A stretch of DNA of 64,000 nt from Massilia sp. YIM B02763 (GTDB lineage: Bacteria; Pseudomonadota; Gammaproteobacteria; Burkholderiales; Burkholderiaceae_D): assembly GCF_030412015.1 (NCBI RefSeq), contig NZ_JASNRD010000002.1, forward strand, positions 186,001 through 250,000. Direction: 5' to 3'. Both the position numbers and the translations under genes were made by a program. This document shows, in pieces, positions 26,832 through 34,656 of the stretch (position 1 is its first letter; each line of letters starts with the position of its first letter). The notes beneath the pieces are model-generated. The model made no database searches. It saw only the letters and a program-made list of their open reading frames with translations, and was not told where the DNA came from.

Positions 26832-27358
26832 CTGTTGCGAGCATGCCCTGCGGTGGCAGTCCTTGGCATACTGCCCTTGTCACTCGAATCTGGAAGCAAG
26901 CCCTCATAGTTTCCATGCTTGCCTTATGCATGCCATATCCGGTGAATGCAAGTACCTGCTACGGCGCTGTTGGAAACGGACGGCTTGCCGACGGCGTGCA
27001 GCTTCCGCCCCAAGGCGACAATTTCGTTGCCTACAGCCCGGTAGGTGTTGAGTTGGGCGGAACTTACGTGCACAACCTCGTGCGCCAAGCTGTGTTGGGC
27101 GCATACGCGAACGTCAGATAAACGATGCCTGACAAGACATATGTGTACGGTGAAACCGGATTCTCACGCGGAGGACCAATACAACCCCACCGTACGCATC
27201 AGGCGGGCCTCTCCATCGACTTCATGGTGCCAGTCTTGAATGACGCGAATCGCTCAGTACCCTTGCCGTCGACGCCCATGAACATGTTTGGGTACGGACT
27301 CGAATTTGACGAGCATCGACTTCCGAATTTCATGTCGGCCACTCAGCGAATATCGTGA
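26828..27358 (+). pseudogene. Broken murein peptidase-like T6SS effector
   Basis: One reading frame is interrupted by a TAA at 27119-27121. The first 97 codons encode a signal-peptide-like segment and STCYGAVGNGRLADGVQLPPQGDNF...YVHNLVRQAVL. The frame then resumes as MPDKTYVYGETGFSRGGPIQPHRTHQAGLSIDFMVPV. The H-x6-D zinc motif (THQAGLSIDF) is that of LAS-type, penicillin-insensitive murein endopeptidase-like proteins. The frame ends at 27358 shortly after FGYGLEFD, so the C-terminal part with the second HxH zinc motif is absent. With both a stop codon and a truncated 3' end, this is a decayed gene. Its coupling to the PAAR gene suggests it was a cargo effector. Confidence 0.75.
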
Positions 27359-27537
27359 TCAGTAATTTCCCCGTCATTACGCTGGGCATATGAGACGTGG
27401 TCGAACACAACCTATGTGACGCATTTGTGACGTGAAATCCGTTAACTTTCGACCGCCCCCTTGGGTGAGATTGACTGATCAGCTTGGAAAGCGCTGCAAG
27501 TCATTGATTAATAACGCCTCCCTAGCCCGACACGGCA

Positions 27538-27587
27538 ACTTTTAATCCGTTGGTCGCTGGTTCGAGCCCAGCACGGCCTACCAGAAT
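27538..27587 (+). repeat. attR: second copy of the tRNA-Lys 3' half
   Basis: Identical to 19613-19662. It is preceded by island sequence and followed by the original chromosomal tRNA terminator. The 180 bases between the broken peptidase gene and this repeat hold nothing recognisable. Confidence 0.92.
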
Positions 27588-27602
27588 TTGGCAGTAACAA
27601 TG

Positions 27603-27634
27603 AAGGCGTTCCGAGTGATCGCAACGCCTTTTTT
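27603..27634 (+). terminator. Intrinsic terminator, original tRNA-Lys terminator
   Basis: AAGGCGTT and AACGCCTT form a strong stem with an inner CGA/TCG pairing and a GTGA loop, followed by a run of T. A degenerate copy follows the left att site, showing that the island carried its own version of this segment. Confidence 0.85.
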
Positions 27635-27662
27635 GTTTTGCCGCGCCCCCCTTGCGGCCCGT

Positions 27663-28865
27663 TCAAGCGACCGTCTGCGGTACCGGCTCGGCCGCCTTGC
27701 GCAAACACACCGACAGGCTCGACGTGCTCGGGTTGTCGACGAACAGGCAGCGCTTGCCCGTGCGCTTGCAGAAATCCTTCACGCGCCAGTAGGCCTGGTG
27801 GCTGATGCAACCCGTCTGGCAGATCACCAGGTCGGCGGCCGCCAGGCTCGTGTCGAGCAGTTCGCTGGCCTGCTCGAGCCCGCCGTCGTGGTGCATGAAG
27901 CGCGCCCCTTCCCGTTCCAGCAGTTCGCGGTAGTTCGGCACGTTGCTGCTGCGCCCGCCGACGCACAGTACCGTCTTGTCGACGAGTGCCAGGCGCGCGG
28001 CCGTCGGAACGGGCGGCGCAACGGGGACGGCAACGACGGCCGGGGACGACGGCGCAGCCGCTTCCTGGCGTTCGCGGACCAGGCGCTGGCGCAGCTGCGC
28101 CATCTTCTCGTTCAGCGCCTGTTCGCGCCCCTCCAGTTCCTCCATGCGGCGCAGCAGGCGTTCGCGGTCGCGCATGTCGGGCAGCGCGGCCTCCAGCGCC
28201 TCCAGCTGGCGCTTGAGCGCCTCGATGGCGGCGTCGCGCTGGGCCAGCTCGGCGCGCTGCTGCACGTTCTGCTCGGCCAGGCGCGCCGTTTCCTTCGCCT
28301 TGGCGTCGGCGGCGCGCGCGGCCTTGTCGCGGGTCTGCTCCAGTTCCGCCGCCAGCTGCGCGTGCTGCTTCTGCAGTTCCGTGAAGCGGGCCACGTCGAC
28401 GCGCACGCTGGCGCCGGCCTGATGCTGGATCATGTGCATGTCGCGCACGATGGCTTCCGTCAGCCAGGCGTCGCAGCGCGGATGGGACAGCGCGGCCCAG
28501 AAGCTGCCGGCCGTGTCGCCGCTGTCGACGGCCTTGCGCCACAGCGCCATCAAGGCATCGCCGTCGCGGGCCTCCTTGAACTTGCGGATCACGCCGGCGA
28601 AGCGCTCGTCCAGCGTGCGCTGCAGCAGCTCGGCCATGCGGCTGCGGTTCGCGCATTCGTGCACGGCCCACACGTGCAGGTCGTAGTCGTCGCCCTCGAC
28701 CGACATCGTCGCGACCTTGCCCACCAGCTTGCGCAGCAGCGCCAGCGGCAGGCACACGCCGACGATCGGGCAGTGGCAATTGGCGGTCAGCTCCCACAGG
28801 CGGCGCCGGCGCGAACCGGACGTGTCTTCCTGCGGGACGAACTTGGGGCGGTCGTGGTCGCACAT
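27663..28865 (-). CDS. DUF2325 domain protein with coiled-coil centre
   Basis: A 400-residue protein. The N-terminal part has NCHCPIVGVCL, a possible metal-binding cysteine/histidine cluster. Residues of roughly 180-290 form a charged coiled coil (ELQKQHAQLAAELEQTRDKAARAADAKAK...). The C-terminus is a DUF2325 domain: VLCVGGRSSNVPNYRELLEREGARFMHHDGG, then ADLVICQTGCISHQAYWRVKDFCKRTGKRCLFVDNPS. The function of DUF2325 is unknown; the conserved cysteines suggest redox or metal sensing. It starts 11 bases after a small CPECG peptide gene and probably shares its promoter, which carries a Fur-like box. Iron control is therefore inferred. Confidence 0.8.
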   Translation of the reverse strand: MCDHDRPKFVPQEDTSGSRRRRLWELTANCHCPIVGVCLPLALLRKLVGKVATMSVEGDDYDLHVWAVHECANRSRMAELLQRTLDERFAGVIRKFKEARDGDALMALWRKAVDSGDTAGSFWAALSHPRCDAWLTEAIVRDMHMIQHQAGASVRVDVARFTELQKQHAQLAAELEQTRDKAARAADAKAKETARLAEQNVQQRAELAQRDAAIEALKRQLEALEAALPDMRDRERLLRRMEELEGREQALNEKMAQLRQRLVRERQEAAAPSSPAVVAVPVAPPVPTAARLALVDKTVLCVGGRSSNVPNYRELLEREGARFMHHDGGLEQASELLDTSLAAADLVICQTGCISHQAYWRVKDFCKRTGKRCLFVDNPSTSSLSVCLRKAAEPVPQTVA

Positions 28866-28876
28866 GGTTGGCTCCT

Positions 28877-28978
28877 TCAGTACTGGGCGACGTGGATCGT
28901 CCCGCATTCGGGACAAGTGGCGACCTGGCCGGCGGTGGCCAGTACGGTGCGGCGGCAGGCGGAATCGGAAGTGGTCAT
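28877..28978 (-). CDS. Small CPECG peptide, 33 residues
   Basis: A short frame directly upstream of the DUF2325 gene encodes MTTSDSACRRTV...ATCPECGTIHVAQY. The CPECG knuckle is half of a zinc-ribbon/rubredoxin-like site. AAGGAG precedes the ATG region and AGGAGC near its stop serves the next gene, so the two are likely co-transcribed. It may be a real small metal-binding protein or a translated leader; conservation would decide. Confidence 0.45.
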   Translation of the reverse strand: MTTSDSACRRTVLATAGQVATCPECGTIHVAQY

Positions 28979-29030
28979 GGCATTCGATCGCAAGGAAAAC
29001 AAGGCCAATGTAGCGCACCTCGCCTCGCTT

Positions 29031-29049
29031 GTAAATGAGAATCATTATC
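29031..29049. promoter_or_regulatory. Fur-like box
   Basis: The 19 bases GTAAATGAGAATCATTATC match the classical Fur consensus (GATAATGATAATCATTATC) at 16 positions. It lies about 55 bases upstream of the CPECG peptide start, a normal operator location for the minus-strand unit. Iron repression of the DUF2325 unit is inferred from this. Confidence 0.75.
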
Positions 29050-29216
29050 AATCATCAGCGCGTGTGCGACAGCGTCGGCACTTGAAGTTGCTGAGCGTCA
29101 ATTAAAGGTTCGCTTTCTTACCGAGCCATTTCTCGAAGGAATATTCTTATGCGCTGTAGTCGCCCGCTCATCCGGTACACTGTGCCGGTCGTCCGCAACC
29201 ATTCACCGAGCTTGCC

Positions 29217-30221
29217 ATGTCCTTCGACCTTTCCGATACCCTCGTGGTCGGCATTTCCGCCACCGCCCTGTTCGACCTGGCCGATGCCGATGCTGTCTAC
29301 AAGGCGAAACACGCGAAGAATCCCCAGAATGCGCTGGAGGAATACCGTGCCTACATGCTCGAACGGGAGAACGAACCGCTGCGGGACGGCACCGGCATGG
29401 CCCTGGTGCGCGCCCTGCTCGGCCTGAACCGGCATGCGAGCGACGGCAAGCCGCTGGTCGAGGTCGTCGTCATGTCGCGCAACAGCCCGGAGACGGGCGT
29501 GCGCGTGTTCAACAACATCCGCTCGCGCGGGCTGCCGATCGCGCGCCACGCGTTCACGGGCGGCGAATCCGTCGTCGACTACCTGGATGCGTTCGCCGTC
29601 GACCTGTTCCTGACGACCAATGTCGACGATGCCCAGCGCGTGATCGACGCCAAGGCCTGCGCCGCCGCCGTCCTGAAACCGCCGCCGCTGTCGGGCGAGG
29701 CGCCGCCGGAAGACCAGGTGCGCATCGCCTTCGACGGCGACGCCGTGCTGTTCGACGATGCCAGCGAGCTGGTCTACAAGACCGAGGGACTGGACCGCTT
29801 CCACACGGTGGAGGACGAGAAGCGCAACGAGCCGATGAACGACGGGCCCTACGCGATCCTGCTGCGCAAGCTGGCGCGGCTGCAGGAGCGCCTGCCGTTC
29901 GGCGCGGACGTCTCGCCCGTGCGCATCGCCATCGTCACGGCGCGCAGCGCGCCGGCCGAGATGCGGGTCATCAATACGCTGCGCCACTGGGGCGTGTACG
30001 TAAACGAGATCTTCTTCCTCGGCGGCGTGCCCAAGTCCAAGATCGTCAAGGCCTTCCGCGCCCACCTGTTCTTCGACGACCAGGACCTGCACCTGGACCC
30101 GGCCGCCAAGCACGTCCCGTCCGGCCGCGTTCCCTATCGTTCGGACTCGCCCCTGTACACGGCCATGCCGATGCTGGCTCCGGAACCGCCACTGCTGGTC
30201 GAAAAAGTCGAGGCACCCTGA
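29217..30221 (+). CDS. 5'-nucleotidase (cytosolic 5'-nucleotidase I-like family)
   Basis: A 334-residue protein that fits the bacterial 5'-nucleotidase family (PF06189). Features are LVVGISATALFDLADADAVY at the start, VVVMSRNSPETGVRVFNNI, RIAFDGDAVLFDDASE (HAD-like DGD...) and VTARSAPAEMRVINTLRHWG, with LFFDDQDLHLD near the end. It should dephosphorylate nucleoside 5'-monophosphates in the cytoplasm. It is a single gene, divergent from the DUF2325 unit. Confidence 0.85.
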   Translation: MSFDLSDTLVVGISATALFDLADADAVYKAKHAKNPQNALEEYRAYMLERENEPLRDGTGMALVRALLGLNRHASDGKPLVEVVVMSRNSPETGVRVFNNIRSRGLPIARHAFTGGESVVDYLDAFAVDLFLTTNVDDAQRVIDAKACAAAVLKPPPLSGEAPPEDQVRIAFDGDAVLFDDASELVYKTEGLDRFHTVEDEKRNEPMNDGPYAILLRKLARLQERLPFGADVSPVRIAIVTARSAPAEMRVINTLRHWGVYVNEIFFLGGVPKSKIVKAFRAHLFFDDQDLHLDPAAKHVPSGRVPYRSDSPLYTAMPMLAPEPPLLVEKVEAP

Positions 30222-30373
30222 ACGACGTGCGTGCATATGCATGCCCATATAGCAAAATATTATGACCAGGAAATGTAGCCGACTCATGCACACCAGCATG
30301 ATTGGTTATAGAATGCGGTTCTTATATTCCACGGATGCATAAAGATGTCCGGGAAGCACTGACCAAGGACCCC

Positions 30374-31774
30374 ATGAGCCTCTTCCTGATCCTGAACCTG
30401 GCGATTGCCGCCGCCGCCTGCGCCCTGTTGTATTTCATGCAGCAGCGCCATGTCTCCTTCACCAAGCGCGTGTTCACGGCCCTCGGCCTCGGGGTCGTGC
30501 TGGGCGCCGCGTTCCAGGGCGTGTACGGGACCGGCGCCCAGATCATCAAGGACACCAACGAGTACCTGGGCATCGTCGGCAGCGGCTACGTCAAGCTGCT
30601 GCAGATGATCGTCATGCCCCTGATCATGGTGTCGATCATCCAGGCCGTCCTCAAGCTGCGCAACGCCTCCTCGCTCGGCAAGATCAGTGCCCTCACCATC
30701 GGCACGCTGATGGCGACGACTGCTGTCGCGGCCACCATCGGCATCCTGATGGCCAAGCTGTACGGCCTGACGGCCGTGGGCCTCACGTCCAGCGCGGCCG
30801 AGGTCGCGCGCGGCGCCTACCTGGAAGGCAAGCTGGCCACCGCGCAGGAGATCTCGCTGCCGAAGATGATCCTGTCCTTCATCCCGGAAAATCCCTTCCT
30901 CGACATGACGGGCGTGCGCAATACCTCGACCATCGCCGTCGTGCTGTTCTCCATCTTCATCGGCGTCGCCGCCACCGGCATCGCCGGCAAGCAGCCGGAC
31001 GTGTTCGAATCGTTCAGCCGCTTCATCCACGTCGCCCACGCCATCGTCATGCGCATGGTCACGCTGGTGCTGCGCCTGACGCCGTTCGGCGTGTTCGCCC
31101 TGATCACTCAGGTGCTGGCCAAGTCGAGCCTGCAGGACATCCTGAACCTGATCGGCTTCGTGGCCGCCTCGTACAGCGCGCTGATCCTGATGTTCGGCGT
31201 GCACTTGATCCTGGTGTCGCTGGCCGGCCTGAACCCGGCCCGCTACGTCAAGAAGATCTTCCCCGTGCTGGCCTTCGCCTTCACCTCGCGCACCTCGGCC
31301 GGCTCGATCCCGATGAGCGTGCAGACGCAGACGGCGCGCCTGGGCACGCCGGAAGGCATCGCCAACTTCGCCGCCAGCTTCGGCGCGACGATCGGCCAGA
31401 ACGGCTGCGCCGGCATCTATCCGGCCATGCTGGCCGTCATGATCGCGCCGACCGTGGGCATCGACCCGTTCACCAGCCACTTCCTGCTGACGCTGGTCGG
31501 CATCGTCACCATCGGCTCGGTGGGCGTGGCCGGCGTCGGCGGGGGCGCCACGTTCGCCGCGCTGATCGTGCTGTCGGCCATGAATTTGCCCGTGGCGCTG
31601 GCGGGCCTGCTGATCTCGATCGAGCCGCTGATCGACATGGGCCGCACGGCGCTGAACGTCAGCGGCTCGATCACGGCCGGCACCCTCACCAGCCGCGTGC
31701 TGGGGCAGACCGACATGAAGGTCTTCGACAGCGACGCCGAGCTGAACCTCGACAGTGACCAGCAAGTAGCATGA
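30374..31774 (+). CDS. tcyP: L-cystine/dicarboxylate-type sodium symporter, TcyP-like
   Basis: A 466-residue inner-membrane protein of the DAACS family, close in layout and motifs to E. coli TcyP (YdjN). Shared segments include YVKLLQMIVMPLIMVSIIQAV, the re-entrant loop FAFTSRTSAGSIPMSVQTQTARLG, ASFGATIGQNGCAGIYPAMLAVMIAPTVGI and SIEPLIDMGRTALNVSGSITAGTLTS. It probably imports cystine with a cation. The ATG at 30374 follows AAGGA at close spacing; 24 upstream in-frame codons lack family similarity. Confidence 0.82.
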   Translation: MSLFLILNLAIAAAACALLYFMQQRHVSFTKRVFTALGLGVVLGAAFQGVYGTGAQIIKDTNEYLGIVGSGYVKLLQMIVMPLIMVSIIQAVLKLRNASSLGKISALTIGTLMATTAVAATIGILMAKLYGLTAVGLTSSAAEVARGAYLEGKLATAQEISLPKMILSFIPENPFLDMTGVRNTSTIAVVLFSIFIGVAATGIAGKQPDVFESFSRFIHVAHAIVMRMVTLVLRLTPFGVFALITQVLAKSSLQDILNLIGFVAASYSALILMFGVHLILVSLAGLNPARYVKKIFPVLAFAFTSRTSAGSIPMSVQTQTARLGTPEGIANFAASFGATIGQNGCAGIYPAMLAVMIAPTVGIDPFTSHFLLTLVGIVTIGSVGVAGVGGGATFAALIVLSAMNLPVALAGLLISIEPLIDMGRTALNVSGSITAGTLTSRVLGQTDMKVFDSDAELNLDSDQQVA

Positions 31775-31875
31775 TTCCCTGATTTTCTGCGCACGTTTTC
31801 TCCCGGAATCGTGCGCAGACGTCCCGCCGAATCCGTCTATGATGATGTCATATCGTTATCGGATGCGGCTGGGTG

Positions 31876-32640
31876 ATGGAACAAAAGTGGCCCCAAGAAA
31901 TATGGCTGGTCAGGCACGGCCAGAGTGCCGGCAACGTCGCACGTGACGAGGCCGAGGCTGCGGCCGGCCTGTCGATCGACATCGCCGAGCGCGACGTCGA
32001 CGTGCCCCTGTCCGAGCTCGGCGTGCGCCAATCGCAGGCGCTGGCCAACTGGTTCGCGGCCCTGCCGTCCGGCAGCCAGCCCAACGTGGTGCTGCACTCG
32101 CCCTATGTGCGCGCCGCCGAGACGGCGAATATCCTCATGCAGCGCATGGACCGCGACGAACTCCTCGCGGTGCACGCCGACGAGCGCCTGCGCGAAAAGG
32201 AATTCGGCATCCTCGACCGCCTCACCACGCATGGCATCGCCCACAAGTATCCCGAACTGTACGAACAGCGCCGCCACGTGGGCAAGTTCTATTTCCGTCC
32301 GCCCGGCGGCGAAAGCTGGTGCGACGTGATCCTGCGCCTGCGCGGCGTGCTCGAGACCATCACGCGCGAATACCCGCGCGAACGCGTGCTGATCGTCGGC
32401 CACCAGGTCATCGTCAACTGTTTCCGCTACCTGCTGGAACGGCTGGACGAGGCCACGATCCTGGCGCACGACCGCGCCGGCGATGTGCCGAACTGCTCCG
32501 TGACCTCCTATTCCTTCGATCCCACCCTGGGCAAGCGCGGCAAGCTGGCGCTGCGCCTGGTCAATTTCGTCGCCCCGCTCGAAGCAACCGGTACCCCGGT
32601 CACCGCCGGCAAGGATGTGCCGGCCGGTGCCAAGGCCTGA
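31876..32640 (+). CDS. Histidine phosphatase family protein
   Basis: A 254-residue member of the phosphoglycerate mutase-like superfamily. The catalytic RHG motif is in IWLVRHGQSAGN, an arginine in SPYVRAAETA, the proton donor in RLREKEFG, and the second histidine in VLIVGHQVIVNCFRYL. The substrate cannot be read. The ATG at 31876 is preferred over a GTG one codon earlier. nnrD starts 14 bases later, so the two are probably co-transcribed. Confidence 0.85.
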   Translation: MEQKWPQEIWLVRHGQSAGNVARDEAEAAAGLSIDIAERDVDVPLSELGVRQSQALANWFAALPSGSQPNVVLHSPYVRAAETANILMQRMDRDELLAVHADERLREKEFGILDRLTTHGIAHKYPELYEQRRHVGKFYFRPPGGESWCDVILRLRGVLETITREYPRERVLIVGHQVIVNCFRYLLERLDEATILAHDRAGDVPNCSVTSYSFDPTLGKRGKLALRLVNFVAPLEATGTPVTAGKDVPAGAKA

Positions 32641-32654
32641 GACCTTCATTGACC

Positions 32655-33641
32655 ATGACCATGACGCTGCCCACTCACGCCCGCCCGCGCGACGTCGATG
32701 CCAGCCTGCTGCGCAGCTGGGCGCTGCCCATGCCGTCCGGCGAAGGCGACAAGGAAGAACGGGGCCACGTGCTGGTGCTGGGCGGCTCGCGCGAGATGCC
32801 GGGCGCCGTGATCCTGGCCGCCACCGCGGCCCTGCGCGCCGGCGCCGGCAAGCTCACCATCGCGACCGGGCGCAGCGTGGCCCAGCTGGTCGCGCTCGCG
32901 ATTCCCGAGTCGCGCGTGCTGGGCCTGGCCGAGACGGAGGCCGGCGGCTTTGCCGTCGACGCCGTGGCCGCGCTCGACCCGCTGGCCGACAAGATCAGCG
33001 CCATCCTGATCGGTCCCGGCATGCAGGACGAACACGCCACCGCGCGCCTCGTGCACGCGCTGCTGCCGCGCCTGGAAGGCGGCAACGTCAAGGTGCTGCT
33101 GGACGCCAACGCGATGGGCGCGCTGCTGTTCCCGCCGGCCGGCGCCGCGGCGCCGTTCCGCTTCGGCGCGCCGGTGCTGCTGACCCCGCATGCGGGCGAG
33201 ATGGCGCACCTGACCGGCATCGCCAAGGAAGACATCTGCCTGGCCCCCGAACGCCATGCCTGCGAAGCGGCCGAACGCTGGAATGCCGTGGTCACCCTCA
33301 AGGGCGCACGCACCGTGATCGCCGCGCCGAGCGGCGAACGGTGGCAGCACGAAGGGGGCAATGTCGGCCTGGGCACGTCCGGCTCCGGCGACGTGCTTGC
33401 CGGCATCATCGCCGGCCTGGCGGCGCGCGGCGCCGACCTCGCCCAGGCCGCGGCCTGGGGCGTGGCGATGCATGCGCGTGCCGGCGTGAAATTGGCGGAA
33501 CGCCTGGGTACGCTGGGCTACCTGGCGCGGGAATTGCCTGACGAAATCCCCGCCCTGCTCGAACAGGCCGCCGGCGACGGCGCCGACGTGCTCGCACGAT
33601 CCGCCGGCATCGCCGGCATGAATTCAAGGGTTGAAAGATGA
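32655..33641 (+). CDS. nnrD: ADP-dependent NAD(P)H-hydrate dehydratase
   Basis: A 328-residue protein with the ribokinase-like CARKD fold: GHVLVLGGSREMPGAVILAATAALRAGAGKLTIATG at the N-terminus, LLTPHAGEMAHLTG, and the catalytic-region motif GLGTSGSGDVLAGIIAGLAARG. It repairs hydrated NAD(P)H to NAD(P)H using ADP. The N-terminal epimerase domain (NnrE) found in fused homologues is absent, so the epimerase should be encoded elsewhere. Confidence 0.9.
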   Translation: MTMTLPTHARPRDVDASLLRSWALPMPSGEGDKEERGHVLVLGGSREMPGAVILAATAALRAGAGKLTIATGRSVAQLVALAIPESRVLGLAETEAGGFAVDAVAALDPLADKISAILIGPGMQDEHATARLVHALLPRLEGGNVKVLLDANAMGALLFPPAGAAAPFRFGAPVLLTPHAGEMAHLTGIAKEDICLAPERHACEAAERWNAVVTLKGARTVIAAPSGERWQHEGGNVGLGTSGSGDVLAGIIAGLAARGADLAQAAAWGVAMHARAGVKLAERLGTLGYLARELPDEIPALLEQAAGDGADVLARSAGIAGMNSRVER

Positions 33642-33939
33642 CGATTCGACTCTTACCTAATTCGCAAGCAGCATCGCGGATGCGAATCGGTTCTCGTCGG
33701 CAAGGAGATATGCCGGCCGGGGCGGGTTCGAAAAGCAAAGGTGTGCAATCCGGCGAACTGGCCCGCAACACGCGGGTCAAATATGCACGCTCGGATTCGT
33801 GCACCCACGGGGCCGCGTTTCTCGGTTCCGCACTGGTTTCTGGCCCTACCGGCAAGAAGCCCCATAGGCGCCTCCGATCCCTCCAGCGCCTCACCTGGAG
33901 CCGGCGGCACGTAATAGACGTGAACGAGGAGTAAAACAA
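33642..33939 (+). other. Intergenic region, no supported gene
   Basis: About 300 bases between nnrD and the lipoprotein gene. A 98-codon frame begins at 33638 overlapping the nnrD stop, but its product (MTIRLLPNSQAASRMRIGSRR...) has no family features or usual codon bias. The stretch also carries a GCAACACGCGGG-type local dyad and probably the promoter of the lipoprotein. AGGAG just before 33940 is that gene's ribosome site. Confidence 0.5.
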
Positions 33940-34392
33940 ATGAAAGCACTCAACAACGCATCGAAAATTCTGTTTGCCGCAGCCCTGATGGCAAGTCTGG
34001 CTGCCTGCAAGAAGAACGACACCACCAGCACCACCGGCACGGGTGACACGACGGCAACGTCGCCGAGCACCAGCACCGGCACGAGCGGCACGACCGGCGC
34101 GACCGGCACCGACACGACCACCGGCGCGACCGGCACCACGGGCACCACCGGTACCGACGCCACCACCGGCGCCGGCGCAACGGGCACCGGCTCGAGCACC
34201 ACCGGCACCACCGACACCACCGGCGGCGCAACCGGCGCGACCGGCACCACCGGCGGCACTTCGGGCACTGGCACCACCGGCACCTCGGGCTCGTCGGGTA
34301 CCTCGGGCATGTCGGGCACCTCGGGCAGCGGCGCGGGCAACGACACGTCGAACACCGGTTCGACCGGCAATACGTCCAACACTGGCCGTTGA
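33940..34392 (+). CDS. Thr/Gly/Ser-repeat lipoprotein
   Basis: A 150-residue protein with a lipoprotein signal ([17 protein letters not shown]). Everything after residue 25 is built almost only from Thr, Gly, Ser, Ala and occasional Asp/Asn, as irregular repeats of TTG, TGT, GATGT and SGTSG. A good AGGAG ribosome site precedes the ATG. The mature protein should be a disordered, surface- or periplasm-exposed chain. No function can be assigned. The repetitive DNA makes its length likely to vary between strains. Confidence 0.7.
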   Translation: MKALNNASKILFAAALMASLAACKKNDTTSTTGTGDTTATSPSTSTGTSGTTGATGTDTTTGATGTTGTTGTDATTGAGATGTGSSTTGTTDTTGGATGATGTTGGTSGTGTTGTSGSSGTSGMSGTSGSGAGNDTSNTGSTGNTSNTGR

Positions 34393-34477
34393 TATCATGG
34401 TGTGCCAGCAAAGGGCCGGTACACGGTCCTTTGCCCACGCTGTACCGGCATGCATGCGTCGCCCCGTGCGGCGTAGG

Positions 34478-34598
34478 GTGGACGGCTATGCCGTCCACGC
34501 GGTGCTCGCTACGGTCCGCTATACCGTACGAGAAGATGAAAGCAATGCGTTTCGGCGTGCATGAGACGCTTGGACGCGTGGACGGCCTAGCCGTCCAC
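34478..34598. repeat. BIME-like pair of inverted palindromic repeats, second locus
   Basis: Palindromes GTGGACGGC-TAT-GCCGTCCAC (34478-34498) and GTGGACGGC-CTA-GCCGTCCAC (34578-34598) stand head-to-head with the same outer flanks (GTAGG before, CCTAC after) and inner flanks (GCGGTG and GCG) as the pair at 1094-1303. The intervening sequence is shorter and lacks the 43-bp tandem repeat. They lie between two convergent genes. Confidence 0.75.
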
Positions 34599-34604
34599 CC
34601 TACG

Positions 34605-34632
34605 AAAAAGGCCTGCAATCGCAGGCCTTTTT
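34605..34632. terminator. Bidirectional intrinsic terminator
   Basis: AAAAAGGCCTGC and GCAGGCCTTTTT form a perfect stem around the loop AATC. A-runs on one side and T-runs on the other suit both converging genes, the lipoprotein and the RND transporter. Confidence 0.92.
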
Positions 34633-34656
34633 CTCATGTCGCCAGACAGCCCGGTA

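Larger units (their letters stand above)
19613..27587. mobile_element. Genomic island in tRNA-Lys carrying T6SS vgrG/effector/PAAR cargo
   Basis: The block is bounded by a 50-base identical direct repeat of the tRNA-Lys 3' half. It begins with an integrase pointing at the tRNA and has a markedly lower GC content than its flanks, especially 23.5-26.6 kb. Gene order is integrase fragment, unknown 431-residue protein, vgrG, cell-wall effector, two exported proteins, PAAR and a broken murein peptidase gene. No phage structural genes, transposase or T6SS core genes are present. It is best described as a small, probably immobilised VgrG island. Confidence 0.88.

Noticed and set aside
27508..27662. 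Second tRNA-Lys at the right end of the island
   Set aside because: Only the 3' half (from the anticodon arm) is present; the acceptor 5' strand and D-arm are missing, so it is an att copy.
33638..33934. 98-codon frame overlapping the nnrD stop
   Set aside because: No family features, unlike codon use and no homologous pattern; treated as intergenic sequence before the lipoprotein gene.
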